Translations under genes and position numbers: made by a program
Assembly: GCA_032164295.1 (NCBI GenBank)
Contig: JAJHTX010000006.1
Span: forward strand, 496,001-560,000
Source of the DNA: Inonotus obliquus
Taxonomy: Eukaryota; Basidiomycota; Agaricomycetes; Hymenochaetales; Hymenochaetaceae
DNA: 64,000 bases
Reading direction: 5' to 3'
Notes under the pieces: model-generated
What the model was told of the DNA's origin: nothing
The model's database searches: none
Seen by the model: only the letters and a program-made list of their open reading frames with translations
Shown: piece after piece, positions 44,101-55,652 of the stretch
Numbering within the stretch: the stretch's first letter is position 1
Layout of the letters: every line of letters begins with the position of its first letter

Positions 44101-44727
44101 AAGATGCACGGGAACGTGCGGAGAAGTTGAGGAAGAGGGCTGAGAGGGTTTTAAATGCAGGTATGTAACATAACCAACTTTCATTCAACTTCATTCATGG
44201 CCTTCCCCTTCCCACGCTCTCTCTTTTCACTCCCTCTCTATTTCTAAATACTGATTGATTCTGATAATGAATGCAAACAGCGCAAGTAGCAGACGGAGAA
44301 TCAGAACGTATAGACGTGCATCGTCTAAACGCACTCGAAGCTGTTCACGCAGTCAAAAACGCTTTACAAGCCTTACAACGTCAAGCTCGTTCAATTCCCC
44401 CATCTCCATCTCAAAGTCTGAATTCGCGATCGAGATCAAGGATAAAGAATAAATTAATTGTGGTGGTTGATCATGGACAACGAGCTGCGGAAGGTTCGTC
44501 TGTGCGGAGGAATTATATCATAGATAAGATTACTCGGTAAGTGTAGTGTCTTCCCTTCTTTCTCTTTCTCTAGTTCTTGCTTCTTCACGCTCTACCGGTT
44601 CGATCTTACTTTATGCTAACACGCCGATCTATTTCTGCCCCTTTTTCACAGGCAGTACCATGTCGACGTACGGATAGACGAGACCAACCCTAATATTTTA
44701 CATATTCCCATACCGACCACCTTTTGA
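41109..44727 (+). CDS. Large Smr-domain protein
   Basis: A protein of about 1,127 aa from three exons: 41109-44160, 44281-44536 and 44652-44727. The C-terminus has a charged helical segment (ARCRALRERIGEAKREGNN) resembling the DUF1771 region. A Smr (MutS2-related) fold follows: RIDVHRLNALEAVHAVKNAL, KLIVVVDHG and NPNILHIPIP. Smr domains act as nucleases or nucleic-acid-binding modules; here the usual HGL is HRL, and the glycine motif is HGQ, so activity is uncertain. The N-terminus has hydrophobic segments (STAQVFSLGIGVALRLLINSF, VLVEIIAAVCFDALY, LVSLGLGTTLGVLV). The centre (~700 aa) is a disordered Ser/Arg/His-rich region. The start is uncertain: 41109, 41162 or 41202 are in-frame ATGs. The frame also stays open upstream into the LINE, which cannot be native. 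Confidence 0.8.
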
Positions 44728-45527
44728 TTCTTGACTCTGATTTTCGACTCTCGACTTTGATGTATTTTCGCTTTCACTTCTTCCGATTTTTTTTCGTATT
44801 GTCGCCTATCGGATGTGCTCGCTATACATCATACGTCATTGAGTGTGTTTGCTAGATGTATTTCTCCTCTCCTCTCTTCTCCTCTCCCCTACTCTCCTCG
44901 ACTCCGTATCGGTATTGATCTTATTTTACTCATTTACTTTTTTCTTTATAGCCTACGATACTCGTAAGCGCGATTGATTCATACTCCAATCTTGTTTCTT
45001 ATCAATCATTGGTATCGGTCCGATTAGGTGTCGATTGTTGTACCGGTGTAATAACTTGTTTTTGTTCTTCGCGCTGCCTTCTATAGATATGCGTGCTTTG
45101 TATTTTGTATTAACCTACTGTACGTCATTGAGATTGTATCGTCGTAGGATGTGTTTGCTCTGTTTGTGGTTGTCGCTTGGGAATGGGAATGGGAATTGAA
45201 CGCGAGAACAAAAAGCTACTGTTAGTGCCGTGCTTTGGATCGCATGAATTTGAGGTGGGAATAAGAAGTTATGAGTATTGAGTATAAGCATGAGTATGAT
45301 ACAATACAATGTATGTACAATGTGCACGTAGTAGTCGGTATGCATAGCAATGATTTTTTAATCGGGTATTGCCCAAAAGGTATCGCGCCGAGATAAAATC
45401 GAAGTATCAAACCCAAACCGAAGGGGAGAAACCAGAGTTAAAACTTGAACCCAAATCCCACCCAGAGTGAAAAGAAAATAAGAAAAATCCGAGAGAACGA
45501 AAGCCTAACCATGTCGCAACTTGGAAA
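44728..45527. other. Convergent intergenic region
   Basis: These 800 bases lie between the stops of the Smr-domain gene and the RCC1-like gene. T/C-rich at first, then mixed. One short frame on the minus strand is not supported. No RNA gene seen. Confidence 0.4.
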
Positions 45528-47533
45528 CTAAACACTACTCCCAGATCCTCTAGGCCTAACAACAAACAACGTATGTTGTCCACCCGTACTCACATCCTCA
45601 ACGACCCATTTCCATCTCCACTCTTTCCCTTCCCTTTCTCCTTCCCTCCCTCCCTCTCCTCCTTGTGCCACACCGACACCGACACCGACATCGACATTGA
45701 ATTGAACCTCATCAAAAAAAGCATTCCTAACACGCTTCGGAACTTTCTGTTCACAAGTCCTACCTAAACCAAGTTCGCCCATGAGACCTAATCCCCATGC
45801 GTATATGTGTCCTGAGGTGGAGAGGGAGAAGCTGTGTCTGGAGGAAGTCGATAGGCGTTTCATTGGGTTTGAGGGAGCTTCAGGTCGAGAAGGGGAAGCT
45901 GTATTTTTACTTGAATAGGGGGTTGGGGATGGAAGCGGGGTGGAAGCGGTGTTCGACACGGATTGGAGAGTTGAGGATGGGGGTGAGGGATGGGAGTAGG
46001 GAGGGAGCGGGGGATCGAGGTCGGATGGTGTTGGTGGTGGAGGGAACCGGATACGTGTTGGGGTTGAAATGCATTTGATTAGTCCTGCAGTCGAGGATTC
46101 GGAGTCGGATATGGCAGCCATCTCAGGATGGTCATCTCCCAATCCCAACTCGGAAGCATCACACCTCCCACATCCATAAACAGTCCCATCGCTGATCAAG
46201 AATAAAGTATGATGCTCCCCTCCAGCAATCTGCACCACTCTTCCTCCTCCTCCTAATCTCCTCGGATTAAGAGCCTCAACACGCATAGGCGTCCAAATAA
46301 CGTCTCTATCACCTTCATATCCTTCAGGGAACTGAACCCCAGTCTGTCGAAACGAATTCAATCCCCAGGCGTAAACAACACCATTCTCGTCTATAGCGAA
46401 CGAATGATAGGCTCCAGCAGCAATAAGCACAATCCGCTGAATAAGTAGCCTTGTAGGCATCAAGCCGTTAATTTTATGTCTTTCGACGATTTTTCGTCCT
46501 AGTTCAGCATGTTGGCCGTTCCCCCAGCAATAGACAACTCCTCGTTCTGAGAGAGCAAGGACATGGTTCGATCCACAGGCAATTTGGACGAAACGTTCAA
46601 AGGAGAGATGGGAGATTGGCATTGGGTCGAGTTGCAAAAGTGTTTCCGGATCGATATCCCGTTTTGATTCTGATCGGGACTTTCGTTCTTCTAAAGTGGA
46701 AGGACGGAATCCCAATAGACCATCTGCTGACTACAAACATTAATTCAAGGCAATACATGAAAGAAGCTGAACGAGGATAGCGTACACAAAAACAACCCCA
46801 TGCCCGGATATCGCCTTTGTCACTCAGTGCAACACTAATACTATCCCCTGCTGCAACTTGTACTGCGCGGAAATCCTCTTCTACGAGTTTTGTTACAAGC
46901 ATGGGTACATATTCGAGGATATCTGGGTGGATGAGTTGGCCTGGCGCGTCCGGATCTTCGATGTTACATGTTTGCCGGCCAAGGGCAGCGTGATCGTTCA
47001 CACCCCATGACCAGACCTACATGCACACAAAGTGTTAATTTCAGGAGAACGTTTTCTAACATGAAAGGCAAGTGATAGAATGAATGAAAGATACGCACCC
47101 TACCTAGCTCGTCGATAACAAGAGAATGCATCCCTCCCGCAACAGCTTGTTCAATCCCTGCGCTATGCTCGTCACCTAATATATGACTTTCACCCTTCAC
47201 AGAAACCTCGAACCAAACATGCGATCGCGGTCGACGGAGTTCCCCTCTCGCTTTGTCTGTTGAGCCCATACCGAGTTGGCCAAAAGCGCCCGATCCACAG
47301 ACAAAGAGTTGCCGAGCAGGGCGCGTGTGTGGGGCAGGTTTAGGAACAGTGTTCATCGGGCGGGGTTCCGTTCTTGTTGCTGTATCATCGGCAATGTTGA
47401 CGCTTTGTGGAGGTGAGGGAAGTTGTGAAGAAACATTTTCATGAGCACCAGTACTTCGCGTGCGTTTGTGAGTGTCAATAAGTCTGAGAAGATCTGGAGA
47501 AGGCGAGTGAGCGCGTTTCTGGCGTTTTGCCAT
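45528..47533 (-). CDS. RCC1-family protein (Pim1/Srm1-like Ran GEF candidate)
   Basis: A seven-bladed RCC1-type protein of 622 aa from three exons: 47533-47099, 47016-46786 and 46730-45528. After a basic N-terminus with a likely nuclear signal (MAKRQKRAHSPSP), RCC1 repeats are seen. Examples are LFVCGSGAFGQLGMGS, VWSWGVNDHAALGR, IRAWGCF before SADGLLGF, VYCWGNGQHAELGR, VYAWGLNSFRQTG and a late IYAWGLGLMGELGLGR. The intervening strands read VQIACGSNHVLALSE, LIAAGAYHSFAI and VQIAGGEHHTLFL. Together these fit the chromatin-bound GEF of Ran, which drives nuclear transport and spindle assembly. A Pro/Ser-rich insertion lies between the last two repeats. The layout, with SxDGLLGF after the third blade, favours the Pim1/Srm1 orthologue over other RCC1 proteins. 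Confidence 0.85.
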
Positions 47534-48329
47534 GAGGTCAATCTGGGTAGACGAAAAAAATGCGAGCTATAAAGAAACGTTACGAAGGGCAGACAAGAGA
47601 CATGGCGTCGGACAAGGCGTAGGGCAATGTTGAGCCTCCGAGCTAGTAAACGACTTGAAGGCAAGGCACCAAACAGTCGGTCTCCGCGACTCAAGAGCAG
47701 TGAGTCCTAGGTGTCACAGTGCCTTGGGTAAATTCTTGCATTTTCTTCACATTGTTGGGCTCGTCATTGAGGCTCCCATGATCGATGGCAAAATGGAATG
47801 AAGAGCGGTGTTGAACAATTAGTTCTCCATTTTTCAAAATGTTTTTTTGTGGAGGCGTAGTCAAGGTAATTTGTACACGTGACTCGATTTATCCTTGTTT
47901 TCAACACTCATCTCATCCACCGTCTGTTCAACTTCAAGAGCAAGTTAACTCAGAATTCGTCCGGAACACCCTCATCTAGTCTACGGAGTTGAATAAACTC
48001 TGAGCAATTAAGCAAAAAGATTCTGTCGGTCCGGTAGAGCATTGTCGCGAAAACGAGTATCTTTTGTATTTTTCCTTTACGGAGAACAATGAACAACACA
48101 ATAGTAATAATAGGCCACATTTTTCTCAAATGTCCACAACAAACGAGCAATGAGGCCCTGGCTGGCGACTCTTTTGGCTATCGCATTCTCTGTGCGTTTC
48201 TCTTTCTCTTTCTACTCTCTCTCTCTCCCTTCATAGTTCTGCCAGTGAGGTCGCTGGTCGACTTCCCCTCAACGTCTTCCTCCACGGCCAGCTGAGCAAC
48301 CCCTACCACCGCTATCTTCAAGGCTAGTA
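47534..48329. promoter_or_regulatory. Divergent upstream region, RCC1-like gene / PRM1
   Basis: About 800 bases separate the two head-to-head starts. Short frames in it carry no domain. It presumably holds both promoters and 5' UTRs. No element is assigned. Confidence 0.4.
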
Positions 48330-51300
48330 ATGTCCGCCATCTCCCCAACAACGCGCAGATGGTTGTCTCCGCCACCGCACTATGATACTCCTCATGTCCC
48401 ACAGGGATCAACGACCACACTTACACCCTACCTTACGCTACCCTACATCCTCTCTCTCACATGGCTCGCATACCCGATAATATCCCTCCTCTTCGTCGCT
48501 TTTCGACTTGCATTATCCTCCGCATCAGCTCAGGATTCCGTCGCAGACGCAAAGGCCAACTTAATTGCGAGCTGTGCGGCTGCAGAGAGGGCGGCTACGA
48601 CCGCAGCTAGTCTTCCGAGATATATGGCTAGGGGTACGAATAACCAGATTGCGGCTGCTGCGAATGGAATGATGAACGCTGCGCGTGCGACACTTGTGCT
48701 GGCACTCACGATCGTTGAGGCTATTATTAATTTCGTGATTGATCTATATCGGTCGACTTTCTTATGTTTCCTGGAATTGGTTGTTCGTGGTGGCTTAGCT
48801 GTGTTGATTGGTGCCGTCGCAGAAGTACGTACATTACTATGCGGAATAGTAACTGAGAGGACTGAACGATACGCTTTCTTTAGATTAACGACTTCCTCAG
48901 CAACACCTTCTCAGGCATTCGAACAGCTATCCAGAACAACGTTGCTTCCGTTAATTCTGCGATTCAGTCAGCCATAGATGGAATTAACAACATCAATCCT
49001 TTCAGCGATATTACGGCTCCGCAGTTCGACGTCCCGGATTTGAGTGCGCTTGACAATGTAACCCTTCCGGATTCCGTTCAGCAAGGTCTAGTAAACTTGA
49101 ATTCATCTTTGCCGACTGTAGACGAAATCAAGGATGCTATTAAGGATTTGTGAGTGTATTATTACTACACGAAAATCTATTGCTCGTGGGTCTAATGATT
49201 ATATAGTATCGGGACGCCTTTTGAGTTGCTCAAAGCCGATATCAATGATACGTTTGCAGGACTTAACTTCAACCCACAGACACTAGCTGTTCCAAGACAA
49301 CAAACGCTTAGTTTCTGCGGTGACATGGACACTTCAGTCGTGGACGATCTCGGCCGGGACCTCGTAAGGTTCACGAGAATCGGAATAGTCATCCTCGTCA
49401 TCCTCGCACTCTTACTCATTGCCGCGCACTGTGCTCTGGAATGGTATAAGTGGCGATGTCTTCAGCAGCATTTGGAGTACACGCGTCAGGCTTGGGTCAC
49501 GGATCCAACGATGAACAATGCTGTGCAGAATGGGGAGACGCCAACGTTGAAAATGACAAACCACAACTTGCTTGTTCTTGCGGGCAGTCAACAACATCCA
49601 TTGCTCACGCGCATCACGAATCAGTTATCGGGGTTCTTTAAGCTCACCCCCGCTCAGCACACCAACCTACAGTGGTTCTTCCACTACATCTTCCATCCAC
49701 CAGCGATGGCGGTGTTCCTGATAGGCTTCATCGGGTTGCTCTCTGTGCAAGTCCAGCTCCTCGCGATTCGTCCGATCGAGGAGAGGTACAACTCTCGTGT
49801 TGCCTCAGACGTGTCCGACTTCTCCAATACGATTGCCGCGTCGATGAATGAGAGCATGCATAATCAGTCTGTGGAGTACGCTAACTCAGTCAATTCTCAA
49901 GTCGACTCAACGCAGTCGACGATCAACGACGGTTTGTTTGGCTGGGTGAATGGCACGACGACGACACTCAATACGACTTTGAACGATTTTTATTCCGAAG
50001 TTCAGGACGTCGTGTCGTTGGTGTTCAACGGCACTGTCTTAAACGACCCGATGCAGGAGTTCATCCGATGTATCATCGGAACGAAGATCGAGGCACTAGA
50101 AAATGCTATAACCTTCCTTCACGATAACCTGGTCATCAATATCCCACGGATGAACGAATCCGCCCTAGTTCTTTCCCAGGAAGACATCGACGAAGCTGCG
50201 CGTCCCATCTCAGCTGCAGCCGTCGGCGATGGCTCAGAAGGCAACCAAGGCCTCGTTGGTAAACTCGTCGCACGTTACGTTGATTACCTCGAGAGAGAGC
50301 GCCTCATGTTCGCTATATTCCTCGCTCTGTGGGGCTTAGTTGTCCTCATCGCGCTGTTGATTATCCTTTGGCATTCGCGTATAAAGCCGAAGAGGGAAGA
50401 AATGAAGAGGAGGAAGTTTTATAGGAGTGAACAGAGGAACTTTACGTCGTTTGTCACGCCGTATAAAGCGGATGTTGTTATCACATCCGATGCCGCGCCT
50501 GCGCCTGCGTATAATGCTGATGATGCTAAAACTGATGGTAATCTTGGGGTTCCTGGGGCTAACGAGAAGACAGGCCATGATGGAGGTGCAGGAGGTGTGG
50601 GTGGATTCTTCAATATTAACCTAGCTTCGCCTACCGCACGTCGGGCAACGAACCAAGTGTACCCGCAACAGCACCAAGCGCAACGGTCGTGGGATGGTTT
50701 GCTTGACACGGGCAATCAGACAGATCGTGATAACAACTCCAACGAAGCGCCCACGGTGCCATCGAAGTCCGTGTCAAAGATAATGGACATTAGCCGACCG
50801 AGGAAGCTTATGGCAATTGGTTCGAAAGCTGGAAGGGAGCGATTCGTCAGTGATGAGGAGCGTGCGCGTATGCGAGACACTCAGGCTGCTGCAGCTTCGA
50901 CTGCGGACTGGAATGGCAACGATGAGAAGGAGAATGTTGGCTGGATGGGCCGACTTACGAACGCTTTCAGTTTCCGTGGAAAGTCTGCCAATGGAAAGAA
51001 AGACGAAGATGACGATAGTTGGTTCGGACCCGCATCAACCCCAGTTCGGGATGACCGCAGCGTTGATGACGTCTTCGGAAACAATGGCGGTGTTGGCAAT
51101 GACAGTACGGGTAGCGTCAACAGCAGTGACAGTAAACCGAGGAATCGTCCTCGGCCAAATTTAACCATCCGCACAAGTCTTTCCAACTCGGCCTTCGCTA
51201 ACGTCTCCCGGGACAAGCTTCCTACAGCCTCAGGTGATCGCCCTCCGACAGGCACACGCGCAGGTGCACTCCGAACGCCAACCGCAACTCAAGGACCGGG

Positions 51301-52291
51301 ACTGGGCTCGTCAACCTACCAGTCCCAAAACCACGTCCACGTCCGAAATAACCCACCCTCAGCATGGAGCATCTCACCCTCTCCAGGTCCTACACCCCGC
51401 GCACCTCGTTCCCTCCCTTGGCTACCTAACGCAGCGAGCACTGCAGGAAAGCGGATGAATGGATTGAAGGTTAAGAATGTCATGGCTGGGAGTAAACCTA
51501 GCTTGACTCGGGGTGTGACGACGAAGAGGCTACCTGGATTACCAGCAAGTCCGAGACCTATTGATGCTCAACGCGTTGGAGGGGTGGTGTCTCCTGGAAG
51601 TGTTGGTGTTGGTGCTGGTGCTGGTGGACTAGGTTTTAATGGCGGGAATGCACCACCGATAGGAGCCTTCCCTGGCCCGACTAGGATGCCTACTACGCCC
51701 CGCGCAGCTGCCACAGTTACATCGGCCGCTCATATTCCAACGCGGAATCAGAATCCTTTCTCTCCTCAAACAACATACACAGGCAATGGTAGTGTTCCCT
51801 CGTACTACTACAACTACACTCAAGCCTCCCAGCCATTGTCATCCTCAGTCCCAAGTTATTCCGGGATAAGAAGGGAGAGTCTCCTTCCTGAGAACCCTTT
51901 CTCTAGTTCCTACGCGGTTGACTCGAGGAGGAAACACATGCGAACATCTTCCGTACCTTTGTTGGGACCAAGCGCCGGGGTCAGAGCTAGGGCGGCGCCA
52001 CGCTCAAGGGCGGGATCTGTAACGACTCCGATGGCGTCAATACCGGAGGGGATGGGTGGTGTGAATCCTAAGGATGCAAGCAACGGAGGAACCGCAGGAG
52101 CGAAGTTGGGATCAGTATCGCAGAACCCAAATCCGTTCCAAACACCGTTTGACGATGACGCAAGGGTCGTGCCCGAGAATTGGCCTCAGCCACCATCCCA
52201 TGTCTACGGTCCCAAGGCTGGTCCTGGTCTTACTGGTACTAATTCCGGAACGCCGACGACTGGGAATCCATTCTCACCCAAGGCTTTCTGA
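48330..52291 (+). CDS. PRM1: Plasma membrane fusion protein PRM1
   Basis: A homologue of yeast Prm1, a multi-span membrane protein that promotes plasma-membrane fusion during mating or hyphal fusion. Three exons give 1,281 aa: 48330-48824, 48884-49149 and 49207-52291. Membrane segments are [21 protein letters not shown], a long one ending [53 protein letters not shown] and [20 protein letters not shown]. Large extracellular loops carry many Asn-X-Ser/Thr sites and the paired cysteines ([15 protein letters not shown]) typical of the family. The last ~640 residues are a Gly/Ser/Pro-rich, probably cytosolic tail, which makes it much longer than yeast Prm1 (about 660 aa). The start [21 protein letters not shown] matches the usual N-terminal layout. 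Confidence 0.9.
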
Positions 52292-52993
52292 AATCTTGTT
52301 TGCGCATGAGAATATTTTCAGCATTTTACACTGGACTCTGACACTGACGACGCCATGACATGCCTGCCTGATTCTTCGCATTCTGCTCAATCTGTCTCCA
52401 ATATACACATTCATTCAGACTTTCACAAACTCAGTTCTGTGTAATCTTACCCCTGATACTCCCACCTACTTTCATGCTGTAATCGTCTGCTCTTCATAAT
52501 CCCACCTTATACCAAAACATAGTCATTCCTTCCGTTTTCCAGTCTCTTTTGTTATCCAGTCTCACGTAGCCTGAACAATGACATTCAAAGTCACTCTGAT
52601 GTATCAATATCAGCATTGTTTATCAGTATTTCAAGTACATGTACATATATGAATTATCTGTGATCTGACAATGTTAAATGTGTCGTGTTGGCAACGCCTC
52701 TGCAACAAATGAAGACTGATAATTCCAGTTTATAGTACAAAAAAAGGAGCCTTTCTTATTCCACCATGAAATCAAGTGAATCTCTCGGATCCGTGTTCCT
52801 AGAGCAAGTCCTATACTGTCCAGGTTTATAATAATTCGCCAGTGTAAAGAACCGAGACTGAGGTCAAGATGGCGGTGGGTTCGTCCAAAGTTTACACATC
52901 CACAGGGCAAGAAATCGTTCTGCCACTGTGACTACGCGTATTAAAAGTTAGCCTCCAACGCGAGAAAAGAACCATTCCACTCACGCGCAGGAA
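52292..52993. other. Convergent intergenic region
   Basis: These 700 bases lie between the stops of PRM1 and the minus-strand F-box gene. Nothing beyond probable 3' UTRs is visible. Confidence 0.4.
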
Positions 52994-54343
52994 TCAGTCA
53001 TCTTTTCTTCCGAAAAGCTCCACACTGATGTAGCGACCAGTAACTAAACTGTTGGAAAACAGTTCGCGGGATACGTTGGAGCTATCGGAGGGGATTTCGA
53101 CTTTCCGGTAGTGAATGTGTGCCATCACCCAGTGGCCAGGTCGCGAATTCAACATCGCGCATAATGCATCCAAAGCTTCCTCGCGTTCATTATCGTCCAC
53201 AATATGCCAGTTTCGAATCACAATTTCGCGGAGCGCAGGGCACATTTTGCGCTCTTCGTGATTGTTAGCGAGCTCCTGGAAAAGCCAGGACAGACGTCTG
53301 CCAGAGGAGATATAGATCGTTTGTAGCGTGGGTAGTAACCGAAGTGTCCGGACCAAGGCGTCTTGCGTGGGGGGAAGGCCTGTTATTTCAAGCGACTCCA
53401 GTGGTGGGAGTGAGCGCAGCGCGAGGTCCGAGACAGCCGAGCCGGCGGGTGTTCCCTCCGTGTAACGCAGACACTTCAAGGACGGTAGTGTAAGTCCGGG
53501 CAATATCCATGACGCAAGTTGTCCATGCGAATCAAGGATTGTAAGCTTGTCAATTCCACGGACTAGGAATTCGGAAACCGTCTCCAGAGTCGGTTCTTGG
53601 GGGTGGTGGAAAGGGATTTCAACGAAGAGTTCCCTTAAATTCGGAGCGACTCTAAGCAGTTCCGCGAAGAATTGTTGAGCCACTTCAGACCTCTGTTCGA
53701 ACGTCGAAAAATGACATGCCACCCGATTCAGGTTATGCATGGGCTGCTTTCCCCATTCGATTGAAAAATATCCACCGACATCGAGGTCTTGCAACAACGG
53801 TGTATTCGAAATCTTGACTTTGAGAGGCATTAAATCGTCTTCGTCCGTCCTGGCACTAAGCAAGAATTCCAGTGATACCAGCATGGGAGTATCTGTGATA
53901 TCGATACGCTGAAGATGCTGATGAGCGGTGAAGTTCAAGTTAAACGTAACATGCTGCCATCGTCGCTGGTGAGATAGGAGAGATTCGACAATATCCTCGG
54001 CCGCGTTATGCATTTCGGTGTCCTTTGTGTTTCTAATTCGCAGGTCAACACAAAGATTGAGTGGCTTATCTTTCGACCTCTGTAGCCAGGATTCGAGCAT
54101 GCATATGTCGAGCAAAAGTTCTCGTCGCTCCGTTCTTTCATTCCCATGACATTCTATGACCAAGAATGACCACAGACTTCCGAAAGAGACGGATACTTGT
54201 CTCCAGTGGCGACAAACATGCGAAATACGTAGCGCTGTGAGGAAGCCACTCAAGTAGTCCTCTTTCTCCAGCTTCGTCCCGATTGCAGTCGGCAACGTTT
54301 TGAGGAAAATATGCTGAAGGGATTCAACGGGTAAAGTAGCCAT
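52994..54343 (-). CDS. F-box protein (449 aa)
   Basis: A single-exon F-box protein of the type greatly expanded in mushrooms. The N-terminal F-box reads LPVESLQHIFLKTLP, then RISHVCRHWRQVSVSFGSLW. Irregular leucine-rich stretches follow to the C-terminus. F-box proteins bring substrates to SCF ubiquitin ligases through Skp1. The target is unknown. The start is the first ATG (54343); the frame extends eight codons upstream only with non-ATG codons. It is related to, but clearly diverged from, the three plus-strand F-box genes downstream. Confidence 0.85.
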   Translation of the reverse strand: MATLPVESLQHIFLKTLPTAIGTKLEKEDYLSGFLTALRISHVCRHWRQVSVSFGSLWSFLVIECHGNERTERRELLLDICMLESWLQRSKDKPLNLCVDLRIRNTKDTEMHNAAEDIVESLLSHQRRWQHVTFNLNFTAHQHLQRIDITDTPMLVSLEFLLSARTDEDDLMPLKVKISNTPLLQDLDVGGYFSIEWGKQPMHNLNRVACHFSTFEQRSEVAQQFFAELLRVAPNLRELFVEIPFHHPQEPTLETVSEFLVRGIDKLTILDSHGQLASWILPGLTLPSLKCLRYTEGTPAGSAVSDLALRSLPPLESLEITGLPPTQDALVRTLRLLPTLQTIYISSGRRLSWLFQELANNHEERKMCPALREIVIRNWHIVDDNEREEALDALCAMLNSRPGHWVMAHIHYRKVEIPSDSSNVSRELFSNSLVTGRYISVELFGRKDD

Positions 54344-54579
54344 GTCCAACCTGTTACACGGGTTCAACCCGTTCGATAGTTAATGACACAACCGTGAACA
54401 TGAAACCCGTGCGAAGAGTTCCTACTAGAGAGGGACTGTCCTAGATGCTTTGAGGAGGGAGGATAGATAGTTGAGTTGTACTGGATTGGGTTTCATGCGC
54501 GTTTGCACCTATTTTATTTTGTATTTGTACTGGAATCATTACGTAAGAATTCAAGAACGACCACCTAAATAATGAGAAT

Positions 54580-55193
54580 TAGGGCTCGCAAGCGTACCGT
54601 AACGTACGGATACGGCCCGTACGTATACGGATACGCTCTGTACTCGTATGGGAGGTAGAGGACTTACCTTACGGATCGTATTGTACGGACCGCATTCCGT
54701 ATCGAGAAATCCAAATTTAGGCGTAAACGGTCGTATACGGAAAATACGGATACGGTCATGTAAGGATGGTCTTTACTTTATTTGGCAGTTTGCAGCGCAT
54801 AGAAATGATGGATATGCGTCCCATAACTCTTGGAACCGACATCAAAACGTGCAATGGCGTATGAATCATCTCATCACCCGGCCCCAGCAACTTGAATCCA
54901 CAAAACTTTCTGGTAGACATACAAGTGAGGATCCCATCCATTCTCTCGGGCAAGCACACTAAGCGTCTGGAGCGACACAAGACCATCCCCGATCAATTAT
55001 TCTTGCTGTACCTCTCTTCGTTTCTTATGAATATTCTTCTTGCTACCGTATATACGACCGTATTCTGTATACGCCCGCGGCTTATCCGTACCCTGCTTGG
55101 AAATGAAGAATACGGTGTCGTAAAGTACGCGCCGTATGTGTAATGAACGTGAATTTTACGCGCGTATCCGTATACGTACGCTTTCAAGCCCTA
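54580..55193. mobile_element. hAT-type MITE (614 bp)
   Basis: It is bordered by an 8-bp duplication ATGAGAAT (54572-54579 and 55194-55201). The terminal inverted repeats are TAGGGCTCGCAAGCGTAC and its complement at 55176-55193 (GTACGCTTTCAAGCCCTA), with two mismatches. The 8-bp duplication and TAGGG ends are those of hAT transposons. Subterminal regions hold clusters of CGTATACGG/CCGTACG motifs, as expected for transposase-binding sites. No transposase is encoded, so it is non-autonomous. Confidence 0.88.
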
Positions 55194-55201
55194 ATGAGAA
55201 T

Positions 55202-55652
55202 GAAATGAACAACTTCAACTCGGCTCTGCAGCAACACTTTACTCAACGTAAAATGGCCAAACGCACAAAAGGTATTGAGTTGGATGATTGGTTATTTGTC
55301 TGTTATTTCCCTCGAAATCTTTCTCCATCAGTCTTCGTTGCCAGCAGAATGCTAACCTTGTTGTGGTATAAACTCGGAGAAGACGTGTCCTGTTTACTTC
55401 AGTCCAGTCGATTCCGTGTTTCTTGTTTGCTTGGCGTGAGTCTCTCCGTATTGACTCTCGTGTTGAAGGATCTCTTTCTAACGGACGAAAAGTGATCGGA
55501 GCATTATATTTCCTTCACATGATCCACCATCTATTTTCCGAGCATACTCAGACTATACAATCCGAATCAATGCAGCCTACGTGTTACCTTCTCTCGCTCT
55601 GCCTCCTTCTTCATTGTCGATTGCTAGACTGCATATTGCAGAACGTGCTACG
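55202..55652. promoter_or_regulatory. Upstream region of the paraoxonase-like gene
   Basis: About 450 bases between the MITE and the start of the next gene. Overlapping short frames carry no domain. Promoter content is inferred from position. Confidence 0.35.

Noticed and set aside
53935..54147. Alternative frames inside the F-box genes (also 58300-58579, 60251-60619 and others)
   Set aside because: All lie antisense or out of frame within long single-exon F-box genes with clear F-box motifs.
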